Shown in pieces: positions 16,767-27,808 of a DNA stretch of 64,000 bases (the first letter of the stretch is position 1; each line of letters opens with the position of its first letter). Origin of the DNA: Sporolactobacillus sp. THM7-4 (lineage in GTDB: Bacteria; Bacillota; Bacilli; Bacillales; Sporolactobacillaceae). The stretch covers positions 2,602 to 66,601 of the forward strand of contig NZ_SEMD01000017.1 in assembly GCF_004153165.1 (NCBI RefSeq), read 5' to 3'. Below the pieces are notes generated by a model. It did not search any database. It worked only from the letters and a program-made list of their open reading frames with translations, and was not told the origin of the DNA. The translations under genes were made by a program, and so were the position numbers.

Positions 16767-17561
16767 CTAATTTCGAACGATAATAAGTAAAGCGGTAAGC
16801 ACAGCAAGCAGGATAAGGAGCAGTGTATCGCGCCATGTCCACACTAATTTACGAAGCCTCGTCCGCCCCTGATCCCCGTGATACCCTCTTGCTTCCATCG
16901 CCAGCGCCAGATCCTCGGCCCGCTTAAAGGCGCTGACAAAAAGAGGGACAAGCAGAGGAACGACAGCTTTTAAACGGCTCTTCAGCGGCCCGGAGGTCAT
17001 ATCAGAACCTCTGGCTGCCTGTGCTTTAATGATTTTTTCTGTCTCCTCCAGCAGCGTTGGAATAAACCGCAGAGAAATCGACATCATTAAGGCAAACTCG
17101 TGAACCGGAAGTTTGACTTTTTTCAGAGGATTCAGCAACAGCTCAAGACCGTCAGTAATTTCAATTGGAGACGTGGTCAATGTCAGGAGCGTCGTCACAA
17201 CAATAATTACTAAGAGACGGATCGAGATGAAAACAGCCTGAATAAGTCCGTTTAAAGTGACGTGAAACCAGCCGAGCTTAAAAAGCAGCGGACCGCCCGT
17301 GGTAAAAAACAAATTCAAAATAAAAGTGATCAGAACGATAATCAGTATCGAACGAAGTCCCCGATAAATGAAATGAAAAGGGACCTTTGAAAAATAAATG
17401 GCAGTGAGGCAAAAAAGAACCATCAGTCCGTAGGAAGGCCAGTTGTTTGCCAGAAAAACGATAATCACAAACAGAAAAACACTGATCAGTTTCGACCGGG
17501 GATCCAGTCTGTGAACATAGGATTCAAGAGGCACATACTGACCGATTACGAGATTAAACAT
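16767..17561 (-). CDS. ecfT: Energy-coupling factor transporter transmembrane protein EcfT
   Basis: 264 residues with several hydrophobic segments (LISVFLFVIIVFLA, ILIIVLITFILNLFF, LLVIIVVTTLLTL and a C-terminal LLILLAVLTALLII). The cytosolic coupling helices carry the family A-R-G signatures, AQAARGSD and AMEARGYHG. EcfT couples the two ATPases to exchangeable vitamin-binding S components. It starts eight bases inside ecfA2, so translation is probably coupled. No S component is encoded next to it, which fits a shared group II module. Confidence 0.95.
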   Translation of the reverse strand: MFNLVIGQYVPLESYVHRLDPRSKLISVFLFVIIVFLANNWPSYGLMVLFCLTAIYFSKVPFHFIYRGLRSILIIVLITFILNLFFTTGGPLLFKLGWFHVTLNGLIQAVFISIRLLVIIVVTTLLTLTTSPIEITDGLELLLNPLKKVKLPVHEFALMMSISLRFIPTLLEETEKIIKAQAARGSDMTSGPLKSRLKAVVPLLVPLFVSAFKRAEDLALAMEARGYHGDQGRTRLRKLVWTWRDTLLLILLAVLTALLIIVRN

Positions 17562-18426
17562 GTGACAGGCCCCCGTTCAGAAGCCGGATAACAGCATCGG
17601 CCGTTTCCTGCATCGTAAAAACCGGCTCTGTTTTACGGCTGCCGAATTTCTCTGTAAGCTTGTCCATAAACAGCATCGTTTCCGGGACATCCAGGCCAAA
17701 ACTTCGAAGCTCATCTTCCCGTGCGAAGATTTTATCGGGCTTATCGGCCATGACAAGACGTCCTCCGTCCATCACAGCAACCTGATCTGAATAAAGGGCG
17801 GCATCACCCATGTTGTGAGTGACCATAACCATCGTCATTCTGAATTCCTTGTGCAGTTTTTCAAACAGCTGCAGAATATCATTCCTTCCGCCTGGATCAA
17901 GACCTGCAGTCGGCTCATCAAGAATAATCGCTTCGGGTTGAACGGCGAGAACTCCTGCGATTGCCACGCGACGCATCTGGCCGCCGCTCAGATCAAAGGG
18001 TGACCGGTTCCAACAGGAATCCGGCAGTCCGACAAGATTCAGGCTCTCTTCCGCGCGTTTTTTCGCCTCTGACAGAGATAAGCCAAAGTTCAGCGGCCCG
18101 AAACAGACATCCTTAATAATCGTTTCTTCAAACAATTGGTGTTCAGGATATTGAAAAACAAATCCTACTTTCTCCCGCAAATCTTTTAACTTCTGCTTTT
18201 TTCTATGGGCATCAATCGTTATATTTCCTACCGTCAGAGTACCTGCTGAAGGTTTAAGAAGCCCGTTAATATGCTGGACGAGTGTCGATTTTCCAGAACC
18301 CGTGTGGCCAATTATCGAGGTGAACGAACCCGACGGGATATTGAGATTCACGTCGTTGATAGCAAGCCGTTCAAAAGGCGTATTTTCCTGATAGACATGC
18401 GTTACATGCGAGAATGTAATGTCCAT
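17554..18426 (-). CDS. ecfA2: Energy-coupling factor ATPase EcfA2
   Basis: 290 residues. The ABC ATPase has Walker A GHTGSGKST (40-48), Q-loop FQYPEHQLF (91-99), signature LSGGQ (146-150) and Walker B with catalytic Glu ILDEPTAGLD (168-177). It pairs with EcfA1 to power uptake of vitamins and other micronutrients through EcfT. It starts 25 bases inside ecfA1. The C-terminal 40 or so residues (LRSFGLDVPE...) form the EcfA dimerisation region. Confidence 0.96.
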   Translation of the reverse strand: MDITFSHVTHVYQENTPFERLAINDVNLNIPSGSFTSIIGHTGSGKSTLVQHINGLLKPSAGTLTVGNITIDAHRKKQKLKDLREKVGFVFQYPEHQLFEETIIKDVCFGPLNFGLSLSEAKKRAEESLNLVGLPDSCWNRSPFDLSGGQMRRVAIAGVLAVQPEAIILDEPTAGLDPGGRNDILQLFEKLHKEFRMTMVMVTHNMGDAALYSDQVAVMDGGRLVMADKPDKIFAREDELRSFGLDVPETMLFMDKLTEKFGSRKTEPVFTMQETADAVIRLLNGGLSHV

Positions 18427-19241
18427 AGCTCATTCACCAACTCTTCCTGTGATAATGCATTTTCAGACAGAGGCACACCTTTTTCCTGTAACGATTTTCT
18501 TAGCTTAACGGCAAACGGCAGGTCAAGTCCTATTTGCTCAAGCAGCTCCGTTTCAGAAAAAATTTCACGGGGGTTCCCTTCCCGGATCTTCTTTCCCCTG
18601 TTCATGACAATCATCCTGTCTGCATGAATCGCTTCTTCAAGATCGTGAGTAATGGAAAGGACGGTCAGATGATGGTTCTTATTTAATTCACGCATCGTCT
18701 GGATGATTTCTCTCCGCCCTTCAGGATCCAGCATTGAGGTTGCCTCGTCCAGGATAACGACAAGCGGCTGAAGGGCAATAATTCCCGCAATAGCGACACG
18801 CTGTTTCTGCCCACCGGATAAGCGATGGGGCTCACGGCTTGCAAAACCGTCCATTTTAACTATTTTGAGAGACTCTGTTAGTCGGCGGATCATTTCTTCA
18901 CGCTCAATTCCATGATTCTCCATGCCGAAAGCCACATCGTCCTGAACCGTCGCGCCGACAAATTGATTATCAGGGTTCTGAAAGACCATACCGACCATCC
19001 GGCGTACATCCCAAATCGTTTTTTCATCGGCTGTATCAAATTTACCAATCGTGACCGTTCCTTTTTGAGGGAGGATCAGTCCGTTTAAACATTTGGCAAG
19101 GGTCGATTTACCAGAACCGTTATGTCCGATAATAGCAAGCCACTCACCCTTGTTCACCGAAAAATTGATATCATCAAGAACCCACGGATGGTCTTCATTG
19201 TAACGGTATGATAACCCGCGAACTTCGATGATTTTCTCCAC
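18402..19241 (-). CDS. ecfA1: Energy-coupling factor ATPase EcfA1
   Basis: 279 residues from GTG; a GAGGAG site is spaced rather far (about 12 nt). Walker A GHNGSGKST (39-47), Q-loop FQNPDNQFVG (87-96), signature LSGGQ (141-145), Walker B ILDEATSMLD (163-172). It is the first gene of the ecfA1-ecfA2-ecfT-truA unit. Its upstream region is unusual because it contains three 104-bp palindromic repeats between the rplQ terminator and the start codon. Confidence 0.96.
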   Translation of the reverse strand: MEKIIEVRGLSYRYNEDHPWVLDDINFSVNKGEWLAIIGHNGSGKSTLAKCLNGLILPQKGTVTIGKFDTADEKTIWDVRRMVGMVFQNPDNQFVGATVQDDVAFGMENHGIEREEMIRRLTESLKIVKMDGFASREPHRLSGGQKQRVAIAGIIALQPLVVILDEATSMLDPEGRREIIQTMRELNKNHHLTVLSITHDLEEAIHADRMIVMNRGKKIREGNPREIFSETELLEQIGLDLPFAVKLRKSLQEKGVPLSENALSQEELVNELWTLHSRM

Positions 19242-19363
19242 TGTATGCCGTCACTCCTCTCCCTGAACTGATCTTCCAGTTATCTGGTCTTCCCGGCTCT
19301 CATCTAATCTCTGACGATGCATAGACTTTTAAGTGAAGATCCTGAGGTTTAAAATGTTGCGTC

Positions 19364-19682
19364 TCTTATTTGTATAAAGAAAAACTTGGCGAGGACAAGT
19401 TCCAGGACGCAGTCCGAGCCTTAGTTTTTCTTATACTAATACCGCTAATCTCTTATCTTTTCTTATTTCTTATTTGTATAAAGAAAAACTTGGCGAGGAC
19501 AAGTCCCCGGACGCAGACCAAGCCTTAGTTTTTCTTATACTAATACCGCTAATCTCTTATCTTTTCTTATTTCTTATTTGTATAAAGAAAAACTTGGCGA
19601 GGACAAGTCCCCGGACGCAGACCGAGCCTTAGTTTTTCTTATACTAATACCGCTAATCTCTTATCTTTTCTTATTTCTTATT
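19364..19682. repeat. Three tandem 104-bp palindromic repeats upstream of ecfA1
   Basis: Copies begin near 19371, 19475 and 19579 at TGTATAAAG, exactly 104 bp apart. Each has arms AAGAAAAACT and AGTTTTTCTT that pair perfectly, extended inward by GGC/GCC. The roughly 25-base GC-rich interior (GAGGACAAGTCC...) can form a smaller GGAC-AA-GTCC hairpin. A T-rich, C/T-biased spacer separates units. The arms also pair between neighbouring copies, so alternative folds are possible. Copies 2 and 3 are almost identical; copy 1 differs at a few interior bases. On either strand the hairpin ends in T-rich sequence, like a bidirectional terminator. No reading frame is credible. Confidence 0.92.
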
Positions 19683-19686
19683 GTAC

Positions 19687-19731
19687 AAAAAAAGGCAGAA
19701 AAACGGCTCTCCGGGGAACCGTGCTTCTGCC
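19687..19731 (-). terminator. Terminator of the S10-spc-alpha operon
   Basis: On the minus strand GGCAGAA and TTCTGCC enclose a second GC-rich pairing (CGG with CCG), then seven T residues. It lies about 18 nt after the rplQ stop and closes the long ribosomal protein operon. Confidence 0.9.
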
Positions 19732-19748
19732 CTCTTGTAGAAAATTTC

Positions 19749-20114
19749 TTATTTAACCAATTCAATGATCGCCATTTCAGCACCATCGCCCCGGCGAGGA
19801 CCTACTTTAAGAACGCGTGTATAACCACCCTGACGATCCTCATAGCGTTTGGCCACATCATCAAAAAGCTTTTGAAGTGCCTTTTGGCCTGATTTCTCGT
19901 CTGCGACTTCATTGCGGACAAAAGCGGCTGCCTGGCGACGTGCATGAAGATCGCCACGTTTACCTAAAGTAATCATTTTTTCAACGATGGACCGAAGAGC
20001 TTTCGCCTTGGCGTGTGTTGTCTGAATTCTTTCATTAATGATTAAATCGGTTGCCAGGTCGCGGAACAAAGCCTTTCTCGCTGCTGAGTCACGACCCAGT
20101 TTTACATATGCCAT
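19749..20114 (-). CDS. rplQ: 50S ribosomal protein L17
   Basis: 121 residues from the ATG nine bases after AGGAGG, giving the Bacillus start [17 protein letters not shown] longer in-frame start at 20177 lacks a site and adds a non-homologous lysine/arginine leader. Conserved core [30 protein letters not shown] and [10 protein letters not shown]17 lies at the exit-tunnel side of the 50S subunit. Last gene of the alpha operon, 87 nt after rpoA. Confidence 0.97.
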   Translation of the reverse strand: MAYVKLGRDSAARKALFRDLATDLIINERIQTTHAKAKALRSIVEKMITLGKRGDLHARRQAAAFVRNEVADEKSGQKALQKLFDDVAKRYEDRQGGYTRVLKVGPRRGDGAEMAIIELVK

Positions 20115-20201
20115 GTACCTGTACCTCCTTTTTTCAGAAGTGATTCTTTCTTTTTTGCGCAAAAAAGAAAATATCAATCATTGATTCGTTGTTCTTTTGT
20201 C

Positions 20202-21146
20202 TTATTCTTCTTCTCTCAGCCCTAAACCAAGGTCAGCCAGTTTTTCCTGTACTTCTTCAAGCGACTTGCGTCCAAGATTTCTGACCTTCATCATATCTTC
20301 TTCAGACTTTTGAGTGAGTTCCTGAACGGTATTGATCCCGGCACGCTTCAGGCAGTTGTACGAGCGCACGGACAAATCAAGTTCCTCAATCGTCATTTCA
20401 AGCACTTTCTCTTTCTGATCTTCTTCTTTTTCGATCATGATTTCTGCTTTTTGTGCCTGATCGGTCAAACCGATAAAGATATTGAGATGTTCCGACAAGA
20501 TCTTGGCACCGAGTGAGACTGCTTCTTCCGGGCGTATACTGCCGTTCGTCCAGACATCGAGTGTCAGTTTATCGTAATTAGCCTCCTGGCCAATTCTTGT
20601 CTTTTCGACCTGGTAGTTCACCTGGGAAATCGGCGTATAGATCGAATCAATCGGAATAACACCGATTGGCAGATCATCGGATTTGTTTCTCTCGGCAGGT
20701 ACATATCCGCGCCCTTTTTTGGCCAACATTCTCACATGAAAATGAGCGTCCTTATCAAGGGTAGCAATTTCCAAATCCGGATTCAGGATTTCTACATCGC
20801 TATCGTGAATAATATCGGCAGCTGTCACTTTTCCTTCTCTTTGAACGTCGATTTCGAGTGTCTTTTCTTCATCTGAATAAAGCTTCAGTGCAAGCTTTTT
20901 GATATTCAGAATAATCGCCGTTACATCTTCGACAACGCCTTCGATTGTGGAAAATTCGTGAAGCACATTATCAAATTGAACGGTTGTAACAGCCGCGCCT
21001 GGGAGGGAAGAAAGTAAAATTCGACGTAAAGAATTACCCAGAGTCGTACCGTATCCACGTTCGAGCGGTTCAATAACAAACTTGCCGTAACTCCCGTCGT
21101 CTGCTATTTCAACCGTATCGATCTTTGGCTTTTCGATCTCAATCAT
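20202..21146 (-). CDS. rpoA: DNA-directed RNA polymerase subunit alpha
   Basis: 314 residues from the ATG after AAGGAGGG ([14 protein letters not shown]). The N-terminal assembly domain carries [19 protein letters not shown] and [14 protein letters not shown] flexible acidic linker (EKEEDQKEK) leads to the C-terminal UP-element/activator domain with [16 protein letters not shown] and [12 protein letters not shown]. Alpha dimers nucleate assembly of beta and beta', both encoded about 20 kb away in this window. The 169-nt gap from rpsK holds a TATAAT-like hexamer but no matching -35. Confidence 0.98.
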   Translation of the reverse strand: MIEIEKPKIDTVEIADDGSYGKFVIEPLERGYGTTLGNSLRRILLSSLPGAAVTTVQFDNVLHEFSTIEGVVEDVTAIILNIKKLALKLYSDEEKTLEIDVQREGKVTAADIIHDSDVEILNPDLEIATLDKDAHFHVRMLAKKGRGYVPAERNKSDDLPIGVIPIDSIYTPISQVNYQVEKTRIGQEANYDKLTLDVWTNGSIRPEEAVSLGAKILSEHLNIFIGLTDQAQKAEIMIEKEEDQKEKVLEMTIEELDLSVRSYNCLKRAGINTVQELTQKSEEDMMKVRNLGRKSLEEVQEKLADLGLGLREEE

Positions 21147-21315
21147 CAAATAAAAACCCTCCTTCAAAACGTCGAAACTTCGGTCCAGCGCGCGCCGGCC
21201 GAAATTTCCCGATTAATTCTCCTAAGGGCGTACGGCGTGCTTCTTAAATCGGTTTCGTCTAGTTTATTAATAGTAGCATTATAAACAGATTGATTACGAG
21301 CTATACTTGTTCGTA

Positions 21316-21705
21316 TCAAACACGACGACGTTTTGGTGGACGGCAGCCATTATGAGGAACAGGTGTCACGTCGCGAATGGTTGTCACTTCGAGTCCTACT
21401 GCCTGCAATGCACGGATAGCAGCTTCTCGCCCGGCACCAGGTCCTTTAACAGAGACCTCGATGGTTTTCATACCGTTATCAAGCGCGCTCTTTCCTGCTG
21501 CTTCAGCGGCGGTCTGTGCGGCAAAAGGCGTCGATTTTCTTGAACCTTTAAAGCCGAGACCACCGGCACTGGCCCAGGAAATGGCGTTGCCGTGCGGATC
21601 GGTAATCGTCACAATTGTATTGTTGAACGTCGAGCGGATATGTGCCACCCCGTTTTCAACATTTCTTTTAACACGACGTTTCCGTGTGCGTTGTTGCTTT
21701 GCCAT
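21316..21705 (-). CDS. rpsK: 30S ribosomal protein S11
   Basis: 129 residues, full length. A basic N-terminus ([14 protein letters not shown]) is followed by [19 protein letters not shown] and the C-terminal [17 protein letters not shown]11 lines the 30S platform near the E-site mRNA path and anti-Shine-Dalgarno region. It lies 21 nt after rpsM. Confidence 0.98.
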   Translation of the reverse strand: MAKQQRTRKRRVKRNVENGVAHIRSTFNNTIVTITDPHGNAISWASAGGLGFKGSRKSTPFAAQTAAEAAGKSALDNGMKTIEVSVKGPGAGREAAIRALQAVGLEVTTIRDVTPVPHNGCRPPKRRRV

Positions 21706-21726
21706 AAATGTTTAACCCTCCTTTAC

Positions 21727-22092
21727 TTATTTCTTTTTATTAGCGATCGTATGCTTCGGACCTTTACGCGTACGCGAATTGTTCTTTGTGTTTTGTCCGC
21801 GAACCGGCAAACCGCGGCGGTGACGGATGCCTCTGTATGAACCAATTTCGATGAGTCTCTTGATATTTAAAGAAACTTCCCGGCGAAGATCACCTTCGAC
21901 ACGGTAGTGATCGACAGCTTCACGGATGCGTGTCTGTTCTTCTTCAGTCAAGTCACGTACTCGTGTATCTTCGGAAACATTGGCTTCAGCCAGAATTTTT
22001 CTGGCAGTAGCCGGACCGATTCCGTAGATGTATGTCAGTGAAACAACTACTCGTTTTTCCCTTGGAATATCGACACCTGCAATACGGGCCAT
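21727..22092 (-). CDS. rpsM: 30S ribosomal protein S13
   Basis: 121 residues. [25 protein letters not shown] starts the head domain with its helix-hairpin-helix. The basic tail [19 protein letters not shown] reaches toward P-site tRNA and the 50S bridge. AGGAGGTG precedes the ATG; the gap from rpmJ is 18 nt. Confidence 0.98.
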   Translation of the reverse strand: MARIAGVDIPREKRVVVSLTYIYGIGPATARKILAEANVSEDTRVRDLTEEEQTRIREAVDHYRVEGDLRREVSLNIKRLIEIGSYRGIRHRRGLPVRGQNTKNNSRTRKGPKHTIANKKK

Positions 22093-22110
22093 ACGTCAAA
22101 ACACCTCCTT

Positions 22111-22224
22111 TTAACCTTGTCTTTGTTTATGTTTTGGATTTTCACAAATCACCATGACAACGCCTTTTCGACGTACAATCTTGCATTTTTCACACATTTT
22201 TTTAACAGATGGTCTTACCTTCAT
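22111..22224 (-). CDS. rpmJ: 50S ribosomal protein L36
   Basis: 37 residues: [18 protein letters not shown] then [19 protein letters not shown]. The zinc-ribbon ligands are Cys11, Cys14, Cys27 and His32, so this is the zinc-binding form rather than the cysteine-free paralogue. AAGGAGG lies seven bases before the ATG. It sits in its normal place between infA and rpsM. Confidence 0.97.
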   Translation of the reverse strand: MKVRPSVKKMCEKCKIVRRKGVVMVICENPKHKQRQG

Positions 22225-22263
22225 TGTTGAACCTCCTTATACACCGCCAGAAGCATCTCTCGT

Positions 22264-22482
22264 TTACTTATGCCTGAAAGTAATCCGGCCACGTGATACA
22301 TCATACGGTGATAGTTCTACCGTAACTTTGTCTCCGGGTAAAATGCGAATAAAATGCATACGGATTTTGCCGGAAACATGAGCTAAAATCTTATGACCAT
22401 TTTCCAACTCAACACGAAACATAGCATTTGGCAGTGGTTCGATGACGGTGCCTTCAACTTCAATGACATCATCCTTAGCCAT
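22264..22482 (-). CDS. infA: Translation initiation factor IF-1
   Basis: 72 residues from the ATG at 22482 ([20 protein letters not shown]), the exact Bacillus length. A single OB fold with [19 protein letters not shown] occupies the 30S A site during initiation. A longer frame to 22521 adds residues with no homology. The start lies eight bases inside the upstream KOW-protein gene, implying coupling; GGGTGA serves as the site. Confidence 0.97.
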   Translation of the reverse strand: MAKDDVIEVEGTVIEPLPNAMFRVELENGHKILAHVSGKIRMHFIRILPGDKVTVELSPYDVSRGRITFRHK

Positions 22483-22798
22483 CGGCTGACTCACCCTTCC
22501 TCTTGTTACTGACTTCTTCATCTAAATAATGCGCGATGGCAAAACGCAGTTTTCCATTTGTTACACGTCCAGTTTCGCGCAAGCTCTTCTGAACTTCAAC
22601 AGATACATACGACTGAAGATCAAGATGGCTGATGTTCTTTTTCTTTGCATTGTCAAACTTGCGCCTGTCTCCATCCGCTATTTCAACGAAGCGATGATTG
22701 AGAAGACGAACAACCACAAAATAAGAACCGGTTTCTTTCCCTTTTAAAACACGAGCAAGCTGGCCGGGGACAGGCAATGGTGCCTGGTCACTTCCCAT
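22475..22798 (-). CDS. KOW-domain RNA-binding protein (L14e/YbzG-like)
   Basis: 107 residues from the ATG after AAGGTGA. The first 60 residues form a KOW-type beta barrel ([36 protein letters not shown]), as in the short protein found between map and infA in Bacillus (YbzG). The C-terminal 45 residues ([33 protein letters not shown]) are longer than I recall for YbzG, which could be a lineage extension. The target RNA is unknown; its setting suggests ribosome biogenesis or translation. Confidence 0.8.
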   Translation of the reverse strand: MGSDQAPLPVPGQLARVLKGKETGSYFVVVRLLNHRFVEIADGDRRKFDNAKKKNISHLDLQSYVSVEVQKSLRETGRVTNGKLRFAIAHYLDEEVSNKRKGESADG

Positions 22799-22814
22799 CA
22801 ATCATCACCTTCAC

Positions 22815-24247
<1,433 letters not shown>

Positions 24248-25537
24248 TTATCTTCTGATAAAACCTTGATACTTCTTCTTTACCAATTGACTTTCAATAC
24301 GTTTCATGGTGTCGAGCGCTACGCCGACAACAATCAGCAGGCTCGTTCCACCAATCCTTGCGCTTGCCGGCAGACTGCCGATTTCACCGAACACGATCGG
24401 GAGCAGTGAGATGACGGCAAGAAATATTGATCCGAGAAAAGTCAGGCGATATAAAATCCTGGTAATATACTTTTCCGTACTCTTGCCGGGCCGGATTCCT
24501 GGAATATAACCGCCCTGCTCACCAAGATTTTTAGCCATTTTTTCAGGATTGACCTGCACAAAAGTATAGAAATAGGTAAACGCGATAATCAAGGCCGCAT
24601 AGATAATCATGCCATAGACCGTTGAATAATCAAAAACACGGACGACCCATTCAGTAACAGCGTTGCTCGGGAAGAAACGGGCAATGGTCGGCGGTGTAAT
24701 CATGAGCGAAATGGCAAAAATAACCGGGATAACGCCTGCCGCATTGACCTTAATCGGCAGGTGTGTCGGTTCCGCGCGATACGTCTTTGAACCAATTGTC
24801 CGCTTCGCATATTGAATCGGAATTTTTCTCATACCTTGCTGTACGAAAATAGTTCCGACGACAATCAGCAGCACAACGACAATAATGGCTGCAATCCCGA
24901 GAACCTCCATGAATGTGTTATTGGCCGAAGCGGCAAGGCGCTGAGCATAAATCTGATTGACCGCCGTTGGGATACGGGCAACAATCCCGGCAAAGATAAT
25001 AATCGAGATCCCGTTCCCCACGCCATAACTGGTGATCTGATCCCCAAGCCACATCAGAAAAGCAGTACCGGCAGTAAGGACGGATGCAATGCTAAGAAAG
25101 GTCCAGATACTTGGATTCTGCACAAGGCCAGGAAAATTCTGATTGAACCCATAGGAGAGCCCAATAGCTTCAATAAAGCCAAGTACTATTGTCCCATACC
25201 GGGTCAGCTGATTAAGCTTACGCCTGCCCATTTCACCCTGTTTTGACCATTCGGTCAGTTTAGGCACAACATCCATTTGCAGGAGCTGCACGATAATGGA
25301 CGACGTGATATACGGCATGACCCCCATTGAGAGGATTGAAAAGTTTTGCAACGCGCCGCCACCAAAAGTGTTGAATAAACCAAAAGCGCTGGAATCGCTA
25401 ATGTTTATCAGACTGCTATTGATATCCGGAACGGGAATGAATGTCCCGATCCGAAACACAATAAGCATCAGCAGTGTAAATACAACTTTTCGGCGGATTT
25501 CAGCTTCGCGCCAAATACTGGAGAGCATTTGAAACAT
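24248..25537 (-). CDS. secY: Protein translocase channel subunit SecY
   Basis: 429 residues with ten hydrophobic spans predicted by inspection. It opens [20 protein letters not shown] and aligns end to end with the B. subtilis start. The first span (VVFTLLMLIVFRIGTFIPVP), the plug region and the cytosolic loop RKIPIQYAKR, which contacts SecA/ribosome, are intact. It works with SecE, also encoded in this window. The ATG overlaps the rplO stop by one base (TGATG), with AGGTGA as ribosome site. Confidence 0.97.
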   Translation of the reverse strand: MFQMLSSIWREAEIRRKVVFTLLMLIVFRIGTFIPVPDINSSLINISDSSAFGLFNTFGGGALQNFSILSMGVMPYITSSIIVQLLQMDVVPKLTEWSKQGEMGRRKLNQLTRYGTIVLGFIEAIGLSYGFNQNFPGLVQNPSIWTFLSIASVLTAGTAFLMWLGDQITSYGVGNGISIIIFAGIVARIPTAVNQIYAQRLAASANNTFMEVLGIAAIIVVVLLIVVGTIFVQQGMRKIPIQYAKRTIGSKTYRAEPTHLPIKVNAAGVIPVIFAISLMITPPTIARFFPSNAVTEWVVRVFDYSTVYGMIIYAALIIAFTYFYTFVQVNPEKMAKNLGEQGGYIPGIRPGKSTEKYITRILYRLTFLGSIFLAVISLLPIVFGEIGSLPASARIGGTSLLIVVGVALDTMKRIESQLVKKKYQGFIRR

Positions 25538-25977
25538 CAAATCACCTCAATGTTTCCGCCGGCTGTTTCAATGGCTTCTTTGGCAGAAGCAGAAAACTTT
25601 TGAGCCTTAACTGTCAGTTTAGCCTCAAGCTTGCCTTCGCCCAGTATCTTTACCCCATCGTTCAGTTTTCGGATGACACGAGTCTCCAGCAAAAGTTCAG
25701 GTGTTACTTCCGTTCCGTTTTCAAACCGGTTCAATTGATCAACGTTAACGATCGAGTAAACTTTGCGTGTCGGGTTCTTGAATCCCTTTTTAGGCAAAGT
25801 CTGAAGCAGCGGTATTTGTCCACCTTCAAATCCAGGACGGACATTACCGCCTGAACGGGCCTTTTGTCCTTTTTGGCCCCGGCCGGACGTTTTACCGAGC
25901 CCTGATCCGTAACCGCGACCCACTCTTTTTCTTTTAAAACGGGAACCTTCAGCTGGTTTTAATTCATGAAGCTTCAT
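25537..25977 (-). CDS. rplO: 50S ribosomal protein L15
   Basis: 146 residues. The glycine/arginine-rich N-terminal extension ([20 protein letters not shown]) threads into 23S rRNA; the C-terminal globular part ends [16 protein letters not shown]. It lies 33 nt after rpmD and is stop-start overlapped with secY. Confidence 0.98.
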   Translation of the reverse strand: MKLHELKPAEGSRFKRKRVGRGYGSGLGKTSGRGQKGQKARSGGNVRPGFEGGQIPLLQTLPKKGFKNPTRKVYSIVNVDQLNRFENGTEVTPELLLETRVIRKLNDGVKILGEGKLEAKLTVKAQKFSASAKEAIETAGGNIEVI

Positions 25978-26010
25978 CTTGGCACCTCCTTATTTCATAA
26001 TTCCAATTCA

Positions 26011-26199
26011 TTAATCATTCAGTTCACGAACCGCTACAAGGTGGGAAACCTTATTGATCATACCGCGAATAGCGGGATTGTCATCTTTGACAACCGTTTG
26101 ATAGGTCTTTCTCAGACCAAGCGTTCTTACAGTCACCCGCTGCGATTCGGGCTTTCCGATCACACTATGTTTGAGGGTAATTTCGAGTTTGCCTGCCAA
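26011..26199 (-). CDS. rpmD: 50S ribosomal protein L30
   Basis: 62 residues, short bacterial form. [20 protein letters not shown], then GLRKTYQTV and the C-terminal [16 protein letters not shown]. The gap is 13 nt from rpsE, with GGAGGGAAT before the ATG. Confidence 0.97.
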   Translation of the reverse strand: MAGKLEITLKHSVIGKPESQRVTVRTLGLRKTYQTVVKDDNPAIRGMINKVSHLVAVRELND

Positions 26200-26212
26200 T
26201 TCTATTCCCTCC

Positions 26213-26713
26213 TTATCCTAACAGTTCTTCAACTGATTTTCCGCGAAGCCTGGCAACCTGTTCTACACGTTTCAGGCTCTTCAGGCCTTCAACTGTTGCA
26301 CGAACCATGTTGATCGGATTGTTAGAGCCCAGTGACTTCGAAAGAATATCCCCGAGGCCGGACAATTCAAGCACTGCGCGGACAGGTCCGCCGGCAATGA
26401 TTCCCGTACCTTCGGAGGCTGGTTTCAAAAGAACACTGCCTGCCCCTGAGTGTCCAACTACCTGATGCGGAATTGTTGTATTAACAATCGGCACATTAAA
26501 TACATTTTTCTTTGCGTCTTCGATCGCTTTACGGATCGCTTCCGGTACTTCATGAGCCTTGCCCTGTCCGAAGCCAACGTTTCCTTTCTTGTCACCGACA
26601 ACAACAAGTGCCGCGAAACGGAAGCGGCGACCGCCTTTAACGACTTTGGCAACACGATTAATCGTTACTACACGTTCTTCAAATTCTGATTTGTTGCGAT
26701 CATTATTTGCCAT
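26213..26713 (-). CDS. rpsE: 30S ribosomal protein S5
   Basis: 166 residues. The double-stranded RNA-binding N-terminal domain contains [19 protein letters not shown], the loop linked in other species to spectinomycin response. The C-terminal domain shows GSGSVLL-like [21 protein letters not shown]5 helps form the mRNA entry channel. The gap from rplR is 18 nt. Confidence 0.98.
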   Translation of the reverse strand: MANNDRNKSEFEERVVTINRVAKVVKGGRRFRFAALVVVGDKKGNVGFGQGKAHEVPEAIRKAIEDAKKNVFNVPIVNTTIPHQVVGHSGAGSVLLKPASEGTGIIAGGPVRAVLELSGLGDILSKSLGSNNPINMVRATVEGLKSLKRVEQVARLRGKSVEELLG

Positions 26714-26731
26714 GGATTCCCCTCCTTATGA

Positions 26732-27094
26732 TTAAAATTTAAGTCCGGCTTCCCGGGCGCCCTCAGCCAAAGCTTTGATACGTCCGTGATACAGATAGCC
26801 GCTCCGATCGAATACAACTGTTTCAATACCCTTTTCCAGAGCCCTTTTACCGATGATTTCGCCGACCTTTTTTGCTGCTTCGACATCACTGCCTTTATCC
26901 AGATCAAACGCCTTGTCAATCGAGGACGAGGAAACAAGGGTGACTCCCTTCGTATCATCAATTAACTGTGCATAGATGTTTTTGGATGAGCGAAAAACAT
27001 TCAAGCGTGGCCGTTCGTTCGTACCGACGATACGATGACGTACATGCTTGTGCCTTCTTTGACGAATGGCATTCTTGTCTTTCTTCGTAATCAT
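26732..27094 (-). CDS. rplR: 50S ribosomal protein L18
   Basis: 120 residues. A basic N-terminus ([20 protein letters not shown]) binds 5S rRNA with L5; the C-terminus ends [13 protein letters not shown]. The 150-nt gap to rplF is large for this operon, where neighbours are typically 15-40 nt apart. GAAGGGAG precedes the ATG. Confidence 0.98.
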   Translation of the reverse strand: MITKKDKNAIRQRRHKHVRHRIVGTNERPRLNVFRSSKNIYAQLIDDTKGVTLVSSSSIDKAFDLDKGSDVEAAKKVGEIIGKRALEKGIETVVFDRSGYLYHGRIKALAEGAREAGLKF

Positions 27095-27244
27095 GATTCT
27101 GTCCGCTCCCTTCTTTATTCAGGTTTGTTCAAAAACTTCAGGTGAATAACATCATTCCTGTATCCCCTGACAGGGAAAACAGTCGGCACATCGCGCAAGT
27201 CTTATGTGTTTCTGACTCATATTGCCACGAGGCTGTGCTTACAA
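27095..27244 (-). other. Unusually long rplF-rplR spacer
   Basis: 150 nt with no credible reading frame. It has a small CCTGT...ACAGG inverted repeat near 27153-27170 but no T-run and no convincing promoter. Purpose unknown. Confidence 0.4.
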
Positions 27245-27781
27245 TTATTTACCTGTTTTTCCTTCCTTGCGGCGTACATGTTCGCCCTCATAACGGATAC
27301 CCTTACCCTTATACGGTTCAGGAGAACGAACGGAACGGATATTTGCCGCAACTTCGCCGACACGCTGTTTGTCAATTCCTGTAACGGAAATCTTGTTGTT
27401 ACCTTCAACGCTAAGCTCAATGCCCTCTTCGGGAACAATTTCAACCGGATGAGAGTAGCCGACGTTGAGAATCAGGTTCTTTCCTTGTTTATTTGCACGA
27501 TAACCGACACCAACGAGTTCAAGATTCTTGGTGAAACCTTTCGTTACACCTTCAACCATATTGCTGATCAGGCTGCTCGTTGTACCGTGCAGCGCCCGAT
27601 GTTGATTTGAGTCATCAGGACGAGATACTCTGACTTCGTTGTTTTCCTGAGTGATGATCATATCCGGATGAAACTTGCGGACCATTTCACCTTTAGGACC
27701 CTTGACCGTTACTGTCTGACCATCAATCGTGACCGTTACGCCATCAGGAATGACTGTCGGCCTTAAACCAATACGAGACAT
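27245..27781 (-). CDS. rplF: 50S ribosomal protein L6
   Basis: 178 residues, two L6 repeats. The first ends near [19 protein letters not shown]; the second contains [16 protein letters not shown] and the signature [19 protein letters not shown]. It sits near the factor-binding region of the 50S subunit. The gap from rpsH is 27 nt. Confidence 0.98.
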   Translation of the reverse strand: MSRIGLRPTVIPDGVTVTIDGQTVTVKGPKGEMVRKFHPDMIITQENNEVRVSRPDDSNQHRALHGTTSSLISNMVEGVTKGFTKNLELVGVGYRANKQGKNLILNVGYSHPVEIVPEEGIELSVEGNNKISVTGIDKQRVGEVAANIRSVRSPEPYKGKGIRYEGEHVRRKEGKTGK

Positions 27782-27808
27782 GGTGTCACCTCCATTCTTC
27801 TTTCTGAA

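Noticed and set aside
19364-19682. CRISPR or tRNA cluster
   Set aside because: Three identical 104-bp units without variable spacers, and no tRNA cloverleaf; hairpin arms are A/T homopolymer-rich.
19578-19892. Plus-strand reading frame through the third 104-bp repeat into rplQ
   Set aside because: It crosses the rplQ terminator and the antisense of rplQ, with no homology and no ribosome site.
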